Source: Muscardinus avellanarius
Lineage: Eukaryota > Chordata > Mammalia > Rodentia > Gliridae
Assembly (NCBI GenBank): GCA_963383645.1
Contig: OY726572.1
Location: 73,696,002 to 73,760,001, forward strand
DNA length: 64,000 nt
Reading direction: 5' to 3'
Both the position numbers and the translations under genes were made by a program. The notes under the pieces were generated by a model, which ran no database searches, was not told the DNA's origin, and worked only from the letters and a program-made list of their open reading frames with translations. Shown piece by piece: positions 22,183 through 33,146 of the stretch; the first letter of the stretch is position 1, and every line of letters begins with the position of its first letter.

Positions 22183-23085
22183 CCCTTAGGACTGCTCTCC
22201 TTCATGAATATTTACGCTATAGATCCTGCTAATTCCTTTGTACTGCAGAGCCAGGTCGTTCAGATGCTATTTTTATTTTGAGGCCAATCATCAGGGACAC
22301 TTGCTACCACAGATGTTTCTGCTTCACCTGTGTCCTTCCAGAAGGGGAGGGGACAGTCTCACTAATGTATTTTGTACTCATTTCCCACTTAGAAGAAGAG
22401 TTCACAGAAATATGAATTTTTTATAAAAGTAAATGACCAAAAAATGGTCTCTATACATCCAATGACAATGTCCCTTAAATGCACTTCACTAGAATTCTAA
22501 CCCGTTCAGGAGCAGCACCTTCTCCCTGCAGCTCGGGGACATTTGTAGCAGCAGAAGCATCACCAAGCAGCTCAAAGGCGAGGGATGAGAACTTCACCAA
22601 GTCTGTGTTACTGATACAGAAGAGTTCCTGGGAAACTTGATATTAGGACATTCTTGATATAAGTATTTCTTCTAACAGTGCTCTCAGGAATATGGCAGCC
22701 AAACATAATTGGGAAGTATCATTGCAGTGGTTCCCACTCCCAAGAGGATAGCAGTAAAACTCTGAGAAGAGGTGAACTGGCTTTTGATCTGGGAAAATCT
22801 TTTACATGGGTCACGCTTATTCTCCTTCCTGAATGGCTGCTCCATGCAGACCTGGGACCTTGAACCCTGTGGGACTTTAGGATGGCAATGGGAAACTGAA
22901 GAAGTTAGAAAAACAAAATTATTTTGAAGAAAGTTTAATTTTTCTATCATCCATCACCTTGAATACGTTTCTGCCTCTCTTGTCCCTTGACTCAAAATAT
23001 AATCCTCGGAGGCATTTCTTTCTGAAGATTGTCTTGCTTTTATTTAGCCTTCTCTTCTTTTATTAGAAGGACCTCAGGCTAGACC
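22183..23085. other. Unassigned DNA
   Basis: No recognisable gene or repeat. Frames of 61 to 88 codons near 22678-22950 on both strands lack motifs. Confidence 0.45.
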
Positions 23086-23087
23086 AC

Positions 23088-23330
23088 ATCAGTATAGGAG
23101 TTAAGGATACAGCCTTTGGCATCACACGGACATGTCTTCAAATCCCAGCTCTGCTGCTTCTAAGCCCTGGATTTTTACACCAGTTACCTAAACATTTTCT
23201 CTCTCCTGTGCTGTAGGAAAGTGATGACATTTAAGAGTACAGATGCTCTGGGATTTATAAGAGTTAAATGAGATACATGCAAAGAGCAGGGCCTTTTGAT
23301 AAATGTCTGCAAATATTATTAATGTATTGC
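23088..23330 (+). mobile_element. MIR element
   Basis: An ancient tRNA-derived SINE shared by mammals. Visible landmarks are AGGAGTTAAGGATACAGCCT, TTCAAATCCCAGCTCTGCTG, CCAGTTACCTAAACATTTTC and GAGTTAAATGAGATACATGC, in MIR order. Confidence 0.88.
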
Positions 23331-23860
23331 TAGCCCAGTACAAGGCAAATTGGCCTCACATGCACATAAAAATTCATTGCCTCTGATTTCCTCTTATTTT
23401 AGATGAAAACTTCCTGTGAGATGTAAGTACATGGTTTTGTATTTCTGTGTTTCTGTTTACCTTTTATCTATCTCTATATTACTATCTGTCTCAATATATG
23501 GTTTGCATGCAAATGAACAGGCATACTATGTACAAGTAATATGGAATGTAGAATAGAAAAAATATAACTTCAGAGAGAAAACTAAAGGTTTTTTGGAGAA
23601 TTTTATACAGTGTGACTGCAAGATCAGTGCACAGGTGAATTGTCTAGCTGGTTAATTATTTGGACTGCTTGACCTAGGTATCTCAAATAGTATTACTGTG
23701 ACAATCGTGAGAGGAAATTCTGGAAATCTTCCTTGCTAAAAAAGATATCTTCGCAGAATATTAGAAGATCTTTGCTAGTAAGAAATCACATATTAAATTT
23801 AGATTTTCCTCCTAGGGTGTGCCATTAAAATTTTACCTTAAAAGATTCAAATTAGTAGCT
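23331..23860. other. Unassigned AT-rich DNA
   Basis: Nothing recognised. Confidence 0.5.
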
Positions 23861-23975
23861 AGGCTAGTTGGCACATGCCTGTAATTCCAGTATTTAGGAA
23901 GCAGAGATAAGAGGATCAGAGCTTAGAGGTCAGTGACAGCTACTTTAGTTAGAACCTGTTTCAAAAAAAAAAGTA
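23861..23975 (+). mobile_element. B1 monomer SINE, diverged
   Basis: AGGCTAGTTGGCACATGCCT, AATTCCAGTATTTAGGAAGC and GAACCTGTTTCAAAAAAAAA. The residue after the A-tail (CCTGGGTTCATTTTC) may be a decayed ID half. Confidence 0.8.
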
Positions 23976-24662
23976 GAACAAGCCTGGGTTCATTTTCTCT
24001 ACACATACAAAAATGTTTGAGATTAATAAATTAAAATAAGCAAAAATGTTTGAGGACTGGATTTCTTTAGAGTATCACATACTTTTTTTGTCATGAGAAG
24101 GGGATTTTTAAAATATCTTTTTAGGCTTAAATGTTTATAGCTGAGGATTTTCATGAAAAACCTAAACCTAGTTTGGTTTGGTTTGAAGTAATCTGGTTGC
24201 ATTCTAGTGGCGAAACTGAAGACATAGAGACTAAACTAAAGGCTCTGCTGCTTCCACAGTTTCAAAACTGCTCACAAACTCTGCATTGTATCTGTAGAAT
24301 TAATAGTACCCCAGTGATCTCGATTTACAAATGAGTCATGACATATATGAGAGAATATAACATATATAAAAGAAAAATTTATATATGAATTCAAACTTGA
24401 ACCTTCTTAAGGTTATATCACACGAGTTAAATTATTTTATAAGGCACTTAGATTCTGCTTCTGTGCTTTCTGATTGTTTATGGTGTAAGGAGACGTAGAC
24501 ATGTATCTGTGTTTTGTGACTTGTTTTTTTATTAACATCTTCGTAAATTGTCATAACTGCCTACAAGTGTGTGGTATGCCAGCCTGCTATTAAAGAAACA
24601 AACAAGCTTTGGGCTGACTAGTAAGAGATATTACATTTTTTACTTGCAGAAATAAAAATGTT
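23976..24662. other. Unassigned AT-rich DNA
   Basis: Nothing recognised. The 67-codon frame at 24131-24334 has no motif. Confidence 0.45.
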
Positions 24663-24672
24663 ATATTACTTT

Positions 24673-24911
24673 ATTTTTTCTTTTTCTTTTTCTTTCTTTC
24701 TTTTTTTTTTTTCAGTCCTGGGGATGGAACCCAGAGGCATTCTACTTCCAAGCTACATCCCCTTCCCTATTTTTTATTCTTTATTTTGAAACAGGGTCTG
24801 AGTGAGTTGCAAAGGACCTTACTAAGTAGCTGAGGCTGTATGTAAATCACGATCCTCCTATCTCAGTCTCCCAAATGCTGGGATTACAAGCGTTTGCCAT
24901 CATGCCTGACC
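24673..24911 (-). mobile_element. B1-ID dimeric SINE with short TSD
   Basis: A pyrimidine-rich tail (TTTTTCTTTTTC) followed by CCTGGGGATGGAACCCAGAG, CAAGCTACATCCCCTTCCCT, linker and CAAATGCTGGGATTACAAGC. TSD ATATTACTTT at 24663-24672 and 24912-24921. Confidence 0.95.
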
Positions 24912-24921
24912 ATATTACTTT

Positions 24922-26852
24922 CTTTTAATTCTCACATACTTTTCAGTTCTCTGCCTTCTTGGGACGAAACCCATCCAGCCTCACCCTATGTAACCCTGAT
25001 ACTGGTGGTCTACGGGCCCAACTTGGAGAAACTGTGGTTCGAAGATTCAACCCACTCATTTTCTTAGGTTCTGCTTGGAAGTGCCATTGGATCTGCTCCT
25101 GGGATCCAGTTGTCTTTAATTATAGTTTTATGATTTAAACATATATAAACACTAACACTATACTTTGCCCTGCCTCAGCTTCTCTAAAGCAATTACTCTT
25201 TGGGAACTGAGAAAAAAATAATTTGAGGTTATTTGACTGGAACTAGAAGCCAGTACCACCCAAAACATGTACTGGTTTTTTTTTTTTTTTTGTTGAGAAG
25301 TGAAGTTTCCATCACCTATAAGAGTTTTCCTGCCATTGTTTGATGAGTTTTCTTCTATTACACTGTGTAGAGGATCAGTGGCACATATGAGCCATGAGGA
25401 TGCTTCCTCCCTGATGCCTACCTGTCTCCACTCACTAGAAAGGTTTGCTTGGCCATCTCTCAGGTCCTCTTAGTCACCTCTGTCAATCTCACTTGAATGC
25501 TGACCTTGAGAGGGGAAAGAACTCAACCTAAGAAGCCTTCCTGCTGGTTTCAGATGCATCATGTGCTCCGGGAAACATACAGACAATATAGGCGCATGTA
25601 TACAATGGGAACTACTTAGTAGGGGGTAGGAGAAACAGGCTCCATATTTAAGAAGCACTTTGCCTATTTGTGTTCTCCCGCACACAAACCCAAGCCCCAA
25701 ATATGCATAGGGAAAAAGAGAAAGTAGCCAGAGAATTACGAAACTTCCTATCACTGAAGGAGCATCTCTCACTACACTGTGCCCAAAGCTAATCTTTCCT
25801 ACCCTAAGCCACTCCAAAAGAAGAAGCAATCTGAATCCAGGAGCTAGCAACCTGACAGGGCTCAAAGCTACATAGATTGAAGAAGTAGACCCAGGCAAGC
25901 ATGCTCAATGGACCTGTGACTATGACCCTCAGAGTCCGGTTTCCTTATGATGATACATTCCCATCTTTTTTGTATGAATCTAAATGTAGATATAGGTAAC
26001 CAAAATAAAAAAACTTTTGAGATACCATTTATATATGTTCCCTACAATGCTTTCTGATATTTTCTGTTCTCCCATCTGCCTTCCTATCCTCTGGTATAAT
26101 TTATGCTATATAACCTTTAAACTAGTGTCTGAACTCAAATGATTGAATTGATTATTCAGCCCCCTAACAGAGCATGACTTGTAGTTTGGGAAAATTAGTT
26201 TCTTTTATATATATTAAGGTAGAAGTTAAATACTTATGTAAATCAACACTAACAGTAGGGGTCGACTGGATTGCTTTTAAACTAATGTGAGTGATAATGT
26301 ATGTAAAGTGCTTAGGAATACTCTGATGCATAGAATGAAGTCATTTATTATTTTTATAGATAAGTCAAGATAGTTGTTTGTATAACGGTTTCCAATACTA
26401 TATTTAATAATTTGAAAACCAAATTAAAAATAATGATAGAAACACCTGTGACAAGTAAAAAGAAGTGTTTGTGTGTGTTTTGGATAACTATATGAGGGGA
26501 TTTAGTACATGATTCTTTGATATATGTTTCCCTTTTTATGTCAATGTCTGAGATTGAAAATTTGTCAAAGTGTCCTTTAAATATTTTGCTTTCTGTCTCC
26601 TAATGGAATAAGTCCATTCCAACCCTTTCTTCTGGGCTCTGTGAGCTTATCCTCCTGCCCAGTTTCTCATAAGCTGGGTTATGTGAAATTAATTCTGACC
26701 CAGGAAGGGGTTCATTACTTTCTAAGAGTGAGTTGCTGTCTCCCTTTGGTTCCAGGTTTTCAGCCTTAGAGTGAATATATGTTTCTTATACTTTTACCAA
26801 TGGAATAATATTAGTAGATGTCTTGTATTAAATATTTTTGTACTATGTAATC
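24922..26852. other. Unassigned DNA
   Basis: No clear repeat except a T-tract at 25278-25293. It holds the minus-strand frame listed separately. Confidence 0.4.
25470..25898 (-). other. Open frame of 142 codons, unrecognised
   Basis: Among the longest uninterrupted frames in the window outside simple repeats and the N gap. The product would be hydrophobic (RLLLLLEWLRVGKIS, VIGSFVILWLLSLFPYAYLG), with two possible membrane-length segments around residues 18-30 and 50-70 and several Cys toward the C-terminus. I know of no family with these features, no intron signals or promoter are evident, and it could be a chance frame or an antisense reading of an old LTR or other repeat. No coding status is claimed. 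Confidence 0.2.
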
Positions 26853-26866
26853 AAATATACTTTTTT

Positions 26867-27068
26867 TGTGTGGGTCTGGGGATGGAATCCAAGGACATTC
26901 AACCTCTAAGCTACACGCTCTGCCCTGCTTTTTGTTCTTTATTTTGAAACAGGGTCTCACTAAGTTGCAGAGGGCATCACTAAGTAGCTGAAGCTGTGCA
27001 TGATCCATGATCCTCCGATCTCAGCCTCCCAAATGCTGGGATTACAAGCATGTCCCACCATGCCCGGC
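26867..27068 (-). mobile_element. B1-ID dimeric SINE with 14-bp TSD
   Basis: TSD AAATATACTTTTTT at 26853-26866 and 27069-27082. The reverse body is clear: GGATGGAATCCAAGGACATT, CACTAAGTTGCAGAGGGCAT, CAAATGCTGGGATTACAAGC, CCACCATGCCCGGC. Confidence 0.97.
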
Positions 27069-27082
27069 AAATATACTTTTTT

Positions 27083-29500
27083 CTGCTAATTTGCTCTTTA
27101 AAGAGACTACTAAATTTATTGTGCCCAGATTTCAGAAATTATATTCATAACGTAGATGAGGACATAATTTTAAATCTCTGTATTCTTCTTCTAATTTATG
27201 TCACTAAACAAATATAGAGTTTCTGTTCTAATAAAATATATTGCCCAGTACTAGATACAAAGAACCTTTCTTGAAGAAATGGCATCTAAATTGACCTCTG
27301 TGTTAAGTAGGCTAGGGTACCAGAGCAGAGATCTGATTATCTTAACTGATTCAGATAAAAGATAGAAATGTTCTCTTTTAAATAAAAGTCTAGAGTATGG
27401 AGTATAGACCTACTGAGTACATGGGACAACTTTAACTTGTGGCTTTCTAGTGTAGATCCAGTCATCACCTTCTCTTAGCCATCAAGAAGATGTAAACAGA
27501 CCCCAGGACAAGTAACTTTATGAAGATGACCTGAAAGTCACAATAACACATCTGCTCATATCCCATGGGCACACTTAGTTGCAAGGGAGGCTGGGAAATG
27601 TTTTCTCTTTTGAGCATTTGGATAACCAGCTAAACTGGGTGCTACAAGAAAGAATGGTTAAAGGAGGGCAGTCAGCCCTGACAAAACATTTTTTAAAAGT
27701 AACAAGGAAGAAGCAGGTGAAGGTACAGGGAGTGGGAAGATGATTCAATACAAGTTTTAGTACAGAGAGAATGCTGAGAAGCAAATGGACGATTTTGCAA
27801 AGCAGAGACCAAGGTGGCAGTGTGAGGGCACCTAGCCCAAGCGGGGAAGGCAAAATAAGAGGACTTTCCTATGGGTGGGGATGAAAAGAGTGAAGTTAGC
27901 CATCAGACGATTGTTGGAGGGAAAAGGAAGCAAAAACTTCAAAGTCTACGACATGACAACCAGCACAGAGGGTTTAAGGATCAGGAAGGACTTTGTTTTG
28001 GCAGGCAGTCATGATGACACATGCAACTCTGAAAGGTGAACTAAAAGAACACCATACTTTGCTCCGTGCTAAAGAGGTGGACTTAATTCGCTAAAGAAAG
28101 AAGGGTCTGTTCAAAAGTTTGGGATTAGTAAAGGTTGCATGCTATATATTATTTCAGACCCAGCCTGAGTTATAGATGCCACACTTTTCTGGAGCCCCCA
28201 AAAAGAGTGACATATTGAAACTTCCTGCTCAGTGCTTTAAAGTAAAGCAATGTAAAGGTTTAAAATATACCGTAGAGTGGTTTTCATACAGACTCTTTAA
28301 GAAGTGCAAAATTCCTGACAGATGCTTAAAACGTATAAATGATCTAGGAAAACACCTCAAGCCCAATCTATTAATTTAATGTGAAGAACAGAATGGTTAC
28401 ACCCAATGGAAATGTTTCTGTCAGCATAATCAGCTTATATTGCCTCTTAGTGAAGTAATAAAGGAAGCTAAATCACAGTCAAACATCACTTTTTGATTTA
28501 TCAGAGAAATCACTATGCCCCAGACTAGAAGTAGTCATGCCAGCAGGATTGCCCTGTCCTTTGCTCACAGATTGGCATGGTGAACAGTCTATTGCTGGGT
28601 GAACAGGGAATCAAGAGCATTTAGGTGAATAAAATATAAAGACACCCTGCTGAGAGAGAAGCTCCTGGCTCGCTGCAGATCCCTGGGGTGGTTTTCTATA
28701 CTGCATTTCAGTTTAACTTTCAGAACATCATACTCATAAAAGTATTCCTCATTTCCAAGTTCATATGGGGTACTGTAGCCTCTAGCATTTATAAATATAT
28801 AAAAGAGAATTGAAGTTAAGAACAAATACACTGTTGAAGTGTTGAGTATCAGCAAGAAACTATAAGAGGTCATTTGAAATCACTTTTTTTATTTGCATCC
28901 CAGTATAATTTTTCTTACTGTCTTCTGTCTTTTTTTTTATTATTATTTGTACTAGCCAGAAGGCTATATTGACATTTCTCGGGCCTCAGTCTACTTTGTT
29001 TTGTTTTTCTTGCAGTATATCTTATCATTGGGTGTTTCATGTGGATATCCCATAAATCTGGATTGTTGATTGCCATTTTGATGGTTAAGAAAAAGGATAT
29101 AGGGTAGACTGAGTTACTCTTGATGAAAAGAACTAAAAAAAGCTGGATGAAATATAAAAGCAATTTTGAATGGATTATGACCTGGAAAATAACAAGAAAT
29201 CCCCAAACACTGAAATTGAACTGAAAATAGTCACATCAAGTGATACATATGAAATCTACATATTTCCCTTAGGGTTTCTGGCAGTCCTTCATACTGCTTT
29301 TGCTAAAGGATGCACAGCCCAGAGTAGAAGAGATAGAAAGTCAAGGTTGTGCCTGGGGTGGAGAAGTGAATAGGAGACTCCTCTTATAGAGTAGGAGTAC
29401 CATGAGATACATCATACCACTGACAAACTCTCAACTCCCAGGAAGAGAACATCTTGCCTTTGTCAATTTAGACAGGAGTGGATAAAAAAAGTTTCCTACA
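27083..29500. other. Unassigned DNA with an old repeat-like patch
   Basis: At 27560-27640 the words CACACTTAGTTGCAAGGGAG and GCTGGGAAATGTTTTC recall an ancient mammalian interspersed repeat whose class I cannot name. The minus frame at 27575-27853 (92 codons) overlaps it. The rest shows no gene. Confidence 0.4.
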
Positions 29501-29740
29501 TTATAATGTGAATCTACAAGATTATAATGCACCAATAAAAGTACAAACAAAGAGAAAGTTCAAATAATGTGATATCCATATGTGAATCTATCACTAACAA
29601 TCTTACTAAGTCATGTGGGGAGGTAAGAGGGAGGGGAATGCACAAAAAGCTGTGTGCATGTGTATTTTACCATATTGAATCTTACTATTATATATACTTG
29701 CAAGTCATTAATAAAATAATAAAAAATAATCAAAATTTTT
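29501..29740 (+). mobile_element. Possible L1 3' UTR fragments
   Basis: GATTATAATGCACCAATAAA at 29520 matches the terminus of the L1 3' ends near 45750 and 53740. A second G-rich then TGTGTGCATGTGTATTTTAC stretch at 29610-29680, ending in AATAAAATAATAAAAAATAA, resembles the same 3' UTR. Two partial tails may be stacked. Confidence 0.5.
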
Positions 29741-30507
29741 TCTTTAAAAAATAAACCTGCTAATGGTGTGGATAGTCTCCAAATGGAGAATTTAATTTCA
29801 CATGGCCCCAGGATGGTAGTGAAATAAGTAATTGGAGGAAACAACTTTTCTGAAAAAACGAAGCTTTATATAAAGCTTTAAGTAATCTCCATAGACATAT
29901 TGCAGGAAATATGTGTGTAAGGCAAAAATGTGTGTGTGTTTGTGTGTGTATATATATCAATAGCTACCTACCATAACCAAGCACTAGTAGAACGAACAGA
30001 AGCACACAGAAGAGTCATATCCATAAAAGCCACAGATATTAGAACTATCAGACAAAATAAAAAATAATTTGTCTGGTATGTTGTTTTGAGAATGAAGAGA
30101 AACTGTAAAATATTAGCAATGCAATAATATTAAAGACAAAAATGTAATTAAAGTTAAACCAAATCAAACTTTTGGGAATCAAATATAGATATGGATATAT
30201 GTATTTGTGTGTATGGAACTTATATATGTCAGTAATAAAATAATAGAAGTAAATAATATATAATAGGTACATAATTGTAAATCACTATACATCCATAGTT
30301 ATTTAAGTTGAAAATTCAATGGAAATGATGAACATCTATTACCCATAGGGGTACACTAAACCCAAGGGGGAAAACTTAATTGCTTCTGATAAATTCTCTT
30401 AACTAAATGTTTAAATAAAATGAAAATTTAAGGCACTAGAAAAGTACAAAGCAAGCAGGATCTTGAGGGGTCACAATTCCAGAAAGAAATGAAATTCAAA
30501 GTATTAA
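29741..30507. other. Unassigned AT-rich DNA
   Basis: A small TG/TA run at 29931-29957. No other feature. Confidence 0.5.
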
Positions 30508-30510
30508 TAT

Positions 30511-30549
<39 letters not shown>

Positions 30550-30785
30550 TTCATCCCTCTCTTTCTCTCTTCTTTCTTTTCTTCTTTCATTTCTATGTGG
30601 GACACTAGGAATTGAACTCAAGGACATTAGACATCCAAGATGATATACCCCTGAATCCTATTGAAACAGGGTCTTATTAATTTGCTGATGGCTTTGCTTA
30701 GTTGCTGAGGCTGGCCTTGAAACTATGATCCTCCTGCCCTAGCCTTCCAAGTACTGAGATTACAGGTGTGTGCCACCATACCTGA
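30508..30785 (-). mobile_element. B1-ID dimeric SINE with (TTTA)n tail
   Basis: A tail of (TTTA)n at 30508-30551 and a C/T-rich stretch lead into CACTAGGAATTGAACTCAAG, AAACAGGGTCTTATTAATTT, GCTGAGGCTGGCCTTGAAAC and GAGATTACAGGTGTGTGCCA. Confidence 0.92.
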
Positions 30786-31895
30786 CTGAATTTTTATTTT
30801 AATACCAAGCAATGACTAAGACAATGAGAAGCTGAGAAGAGCTTTGGCAATTTGCTGATCTAGGGGGACAAATATTGAAGTTCCGGAACTAATGGTTTGA
30901 AAAGTACCTGGTCTGGTTCCTATTGCCACATACAAGTTACCTAACATACAAGTCACCTAAACTGTAGTGTTATGAAATAACTATTTTATTACACTCAGAA
31001 ATTCTATGGTCCCTGAATTTAGAGAGAATATAACACAAAGCGTGGGCAAGTTTTCTCTGGTGTATGGTGTTTGGAGCTTCATATGGAAAAATACAAAGTT
31101 TGGGGTAACATGGTATCTGAGGAATTGAGTCATTGGAAGGAGCATTCATTCAAATATGAGTCTGTAGAAATTGATGCTGGTGGCTCTAATTGGGGATCCA
31201 TCATCCCAAACTCAAGACATAGCCTATGTCTTGGACATAGCCCATTTTGGTTTTTCATACTGTCGTTTTGGGCTTCCCGACAATGTGGTGGCTGGGTTTT
31301 AAGAGAAAGAATATCAGGGGATGGGAGGAGAACATGCTCTACTCTCAAAAATCATATGACCAGATTTGTCATATTGTAGTGATAGAACTGTCACATAGGC
31401 ATGATCAAAGTAATGTCTACACATTGCTCAAGCCATCTTGGGAAAATAAAATCTTCCACCACCTTCAGAATTTTATTTTGATTCTGGAAAGGTTGAAGCA
31501 TGACAATCACATTTTACAATGACGAGGGCTCAGTTTCCCGATTATCTCAATCTCTTAATGGATTAAGGTGATCTATCCTGACCGTAATATAATAAAGTTG
31601 TTCTGATAACAATAGTAATTCCTCTCATGAAGAAAAGATCATCCATATCATTTATATACTCTCAAATTAATACTCAATGGAAAACAACAAGGCCTGCAAA
31701 CAAATTGAGGTAGAAAGGAAAATAAAACAAAAAAATTATTTGCTCAAGTTGTAGAAATTGAAATAATCACATAGAGAAAGTGAAATACTCTAGGTAAATA
31801 TAATTATGTCTTAACCTATTAATATAATTTTGTAGAAATGAAATTACAAGATGGAGAATTATGGTAAAGGCGGAAAATTATAGTAAGTATTAAAA
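30786..31895. other. Unassigned DNA
   Basis: No recognised element. Overlapping frames at 31071-31522 on both strands are under 103 codons and motif-free. Confidence 0.45.
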
Positions 31896-31980
31896 TAGGG
31901 TCGGCAGGTATATCTCAGTGGTAGTGCACTTGATTAGAATGTGTGAAGTTCTCGTTTTGAGCCCCAGCACTAGGGGAAAA
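31896..31980 (+). mobile_element. ID element (tRNA-derived SINE)
   Basis: GGTCGGCAGGTATATCTCAG (A-box region), TGGTAGTGCACTTGATTAGA, then GTTTTGAGCCCCAGCAC (B-box region) and an A-tail. This is the stand-alone form of the unit fused in the B1-ID dimers. It lacks the tRNA 3' arm, so it is not a tRNA gene. Confidence 0.9.
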
Positions 31981-32727
31981 AAACTATAGAATTAAAAATG
32001 ATTTAAATAAATTGAGACATGCCATTATTATAAAGACATAGAAAATATGGACATATAGAATTAAAACAATTTATCCCCTGCCATCCCTGATATAAACTTT
32101 TGACAATGAAAAAGTGAAATTAAAGTTAAAATATATAGACAAAATTTTATGAGAGTTGTAGGGAACAAAACAATAAAGTATTTGCTCTAGCTGGGAGAAA
32201 CTAAGATTTTTATAACATTTTACTACCAAATTAATCAGAATAAGCTTGAAAGAGTTTGAGGTTGGATGTCCAAATCCCTCCTAACTAGATTATATACATT
32301 TTGCAGCATTTGTTTTAATCACATATCTGTTAAGTTATATGTTCATTATTTCATCTAATTCTCTTTAAGAATTTCAAAATTAAGATGCAAAGCTATGGAA
32401 TATATTAAGTTTTTGTACTCATGGAAATGATTAAAAACAGAGGAATAAATGTGTTCTGACTGTAAGAAGGAGTAAGACACTGACTGGAACATTGTCCTTG
32501 AATATTGCAATGCAAGTAACAGTAATGAGGTGGAATCCCATGTGTTCTGGTCAACACTATTGCAACTATAATCTAAAATAATGATCATGTAACACAGGAA
32601 AGAAGATTCATGTTTTTTTACAATTTGGGGTTTCTTCCATGTAAAGCTCGGGAACCCTGGAGGTGACAGAAAGTGGAGAGAAACAGAGCAGGTGGGTTGT
32701 GCTCACATTATGGAGACCAGAAACAAA
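31981..32727. other. Unassigned AT-rich DNA
   Basis: Nothing recognised. Confidence 0.5.
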
Positions 32728-32815
32728 GAGAGAGGGAGGAGGAGGAGGAAGGGGAGGAGGAGGAGGAGGAGGAGGAGGAGGAGGAGGAGGAGGAGGAGGA
32801 GGAGGAGGAGGAGAA
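32728..32815. repeat. (GGA)n trinucleotide repeat
   Basis: About 88 bp of almost pure GGA/GGAA, purine-only on the plus strand. It reads as poly-Glu, poly-Gly or, reversed, poly-Ser, which explains the artefactual frames here. Confidence 0.98.
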
Positions 32816-32942
32816 ACTGTTTATATACCCCAAGGCCACAACCCTAGGGACCCAGGCCACACACCCCAGGGACCCACATTCAGCCACACCCAGCTGGCCC
32901 TGGGTCAATATTCAGATAAATCCATTAAAATGTATTAAATTA

Positions 32943-33135
32943 AGCTGGGTGTGGTGGCGCACACTTGTAATCCCCCGCTCTTGGGAGGCTGAGACAGGAG
33001 GATTGTGCAGGTTCGAAGCCAGCAGTGCTGGCTTAAGAGACCCTGTTTCCAAAAAATAAAATAGGTCTAGGAGTGTAGCCTGGAGGTAGAAGGAGGGCTT
33101 CCAGGAACCCCAGTACCACCAAAAAAAAAAAAAAA
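32943..33135 (+). mobile_element. B1-ID SINE with 11-bp TSD, short-hairpin subtype
   Basis: TSD GTATTAAATTA at 32932-32942 and 33136-33146. The body has AGCTGGGTGTGGTGGCGCAC, the palindrome AGCCAGCAGTGCTGGCT, GTGTAGCCTGGAGGTAGAAG, CCAGGAACCCCAGTACCACC and a poly-A tail. Confidence 0.97.
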
Positions 33136-33146
33136 GTATTAAATTA

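Noticed and set aside
21822..22281. Frames with long X runs across the gap
   Set aside because: The X residues are N bases, so nothing is encoded that can be read.
31896..31980. tRNA-like sequence with A-box and B-box (also 49892, 60684)
   Set aside because: These are ID SINEs; they lack a tRNA 3' half and acceptor pairing and end in A-tails.
32663..33059. Frames encoding long poly-Glu, poly-Gly and antisense poly-Ser
   Set aside because: They are translations of a (GGA)n microsatellite joined to a SINE; no gene structure.
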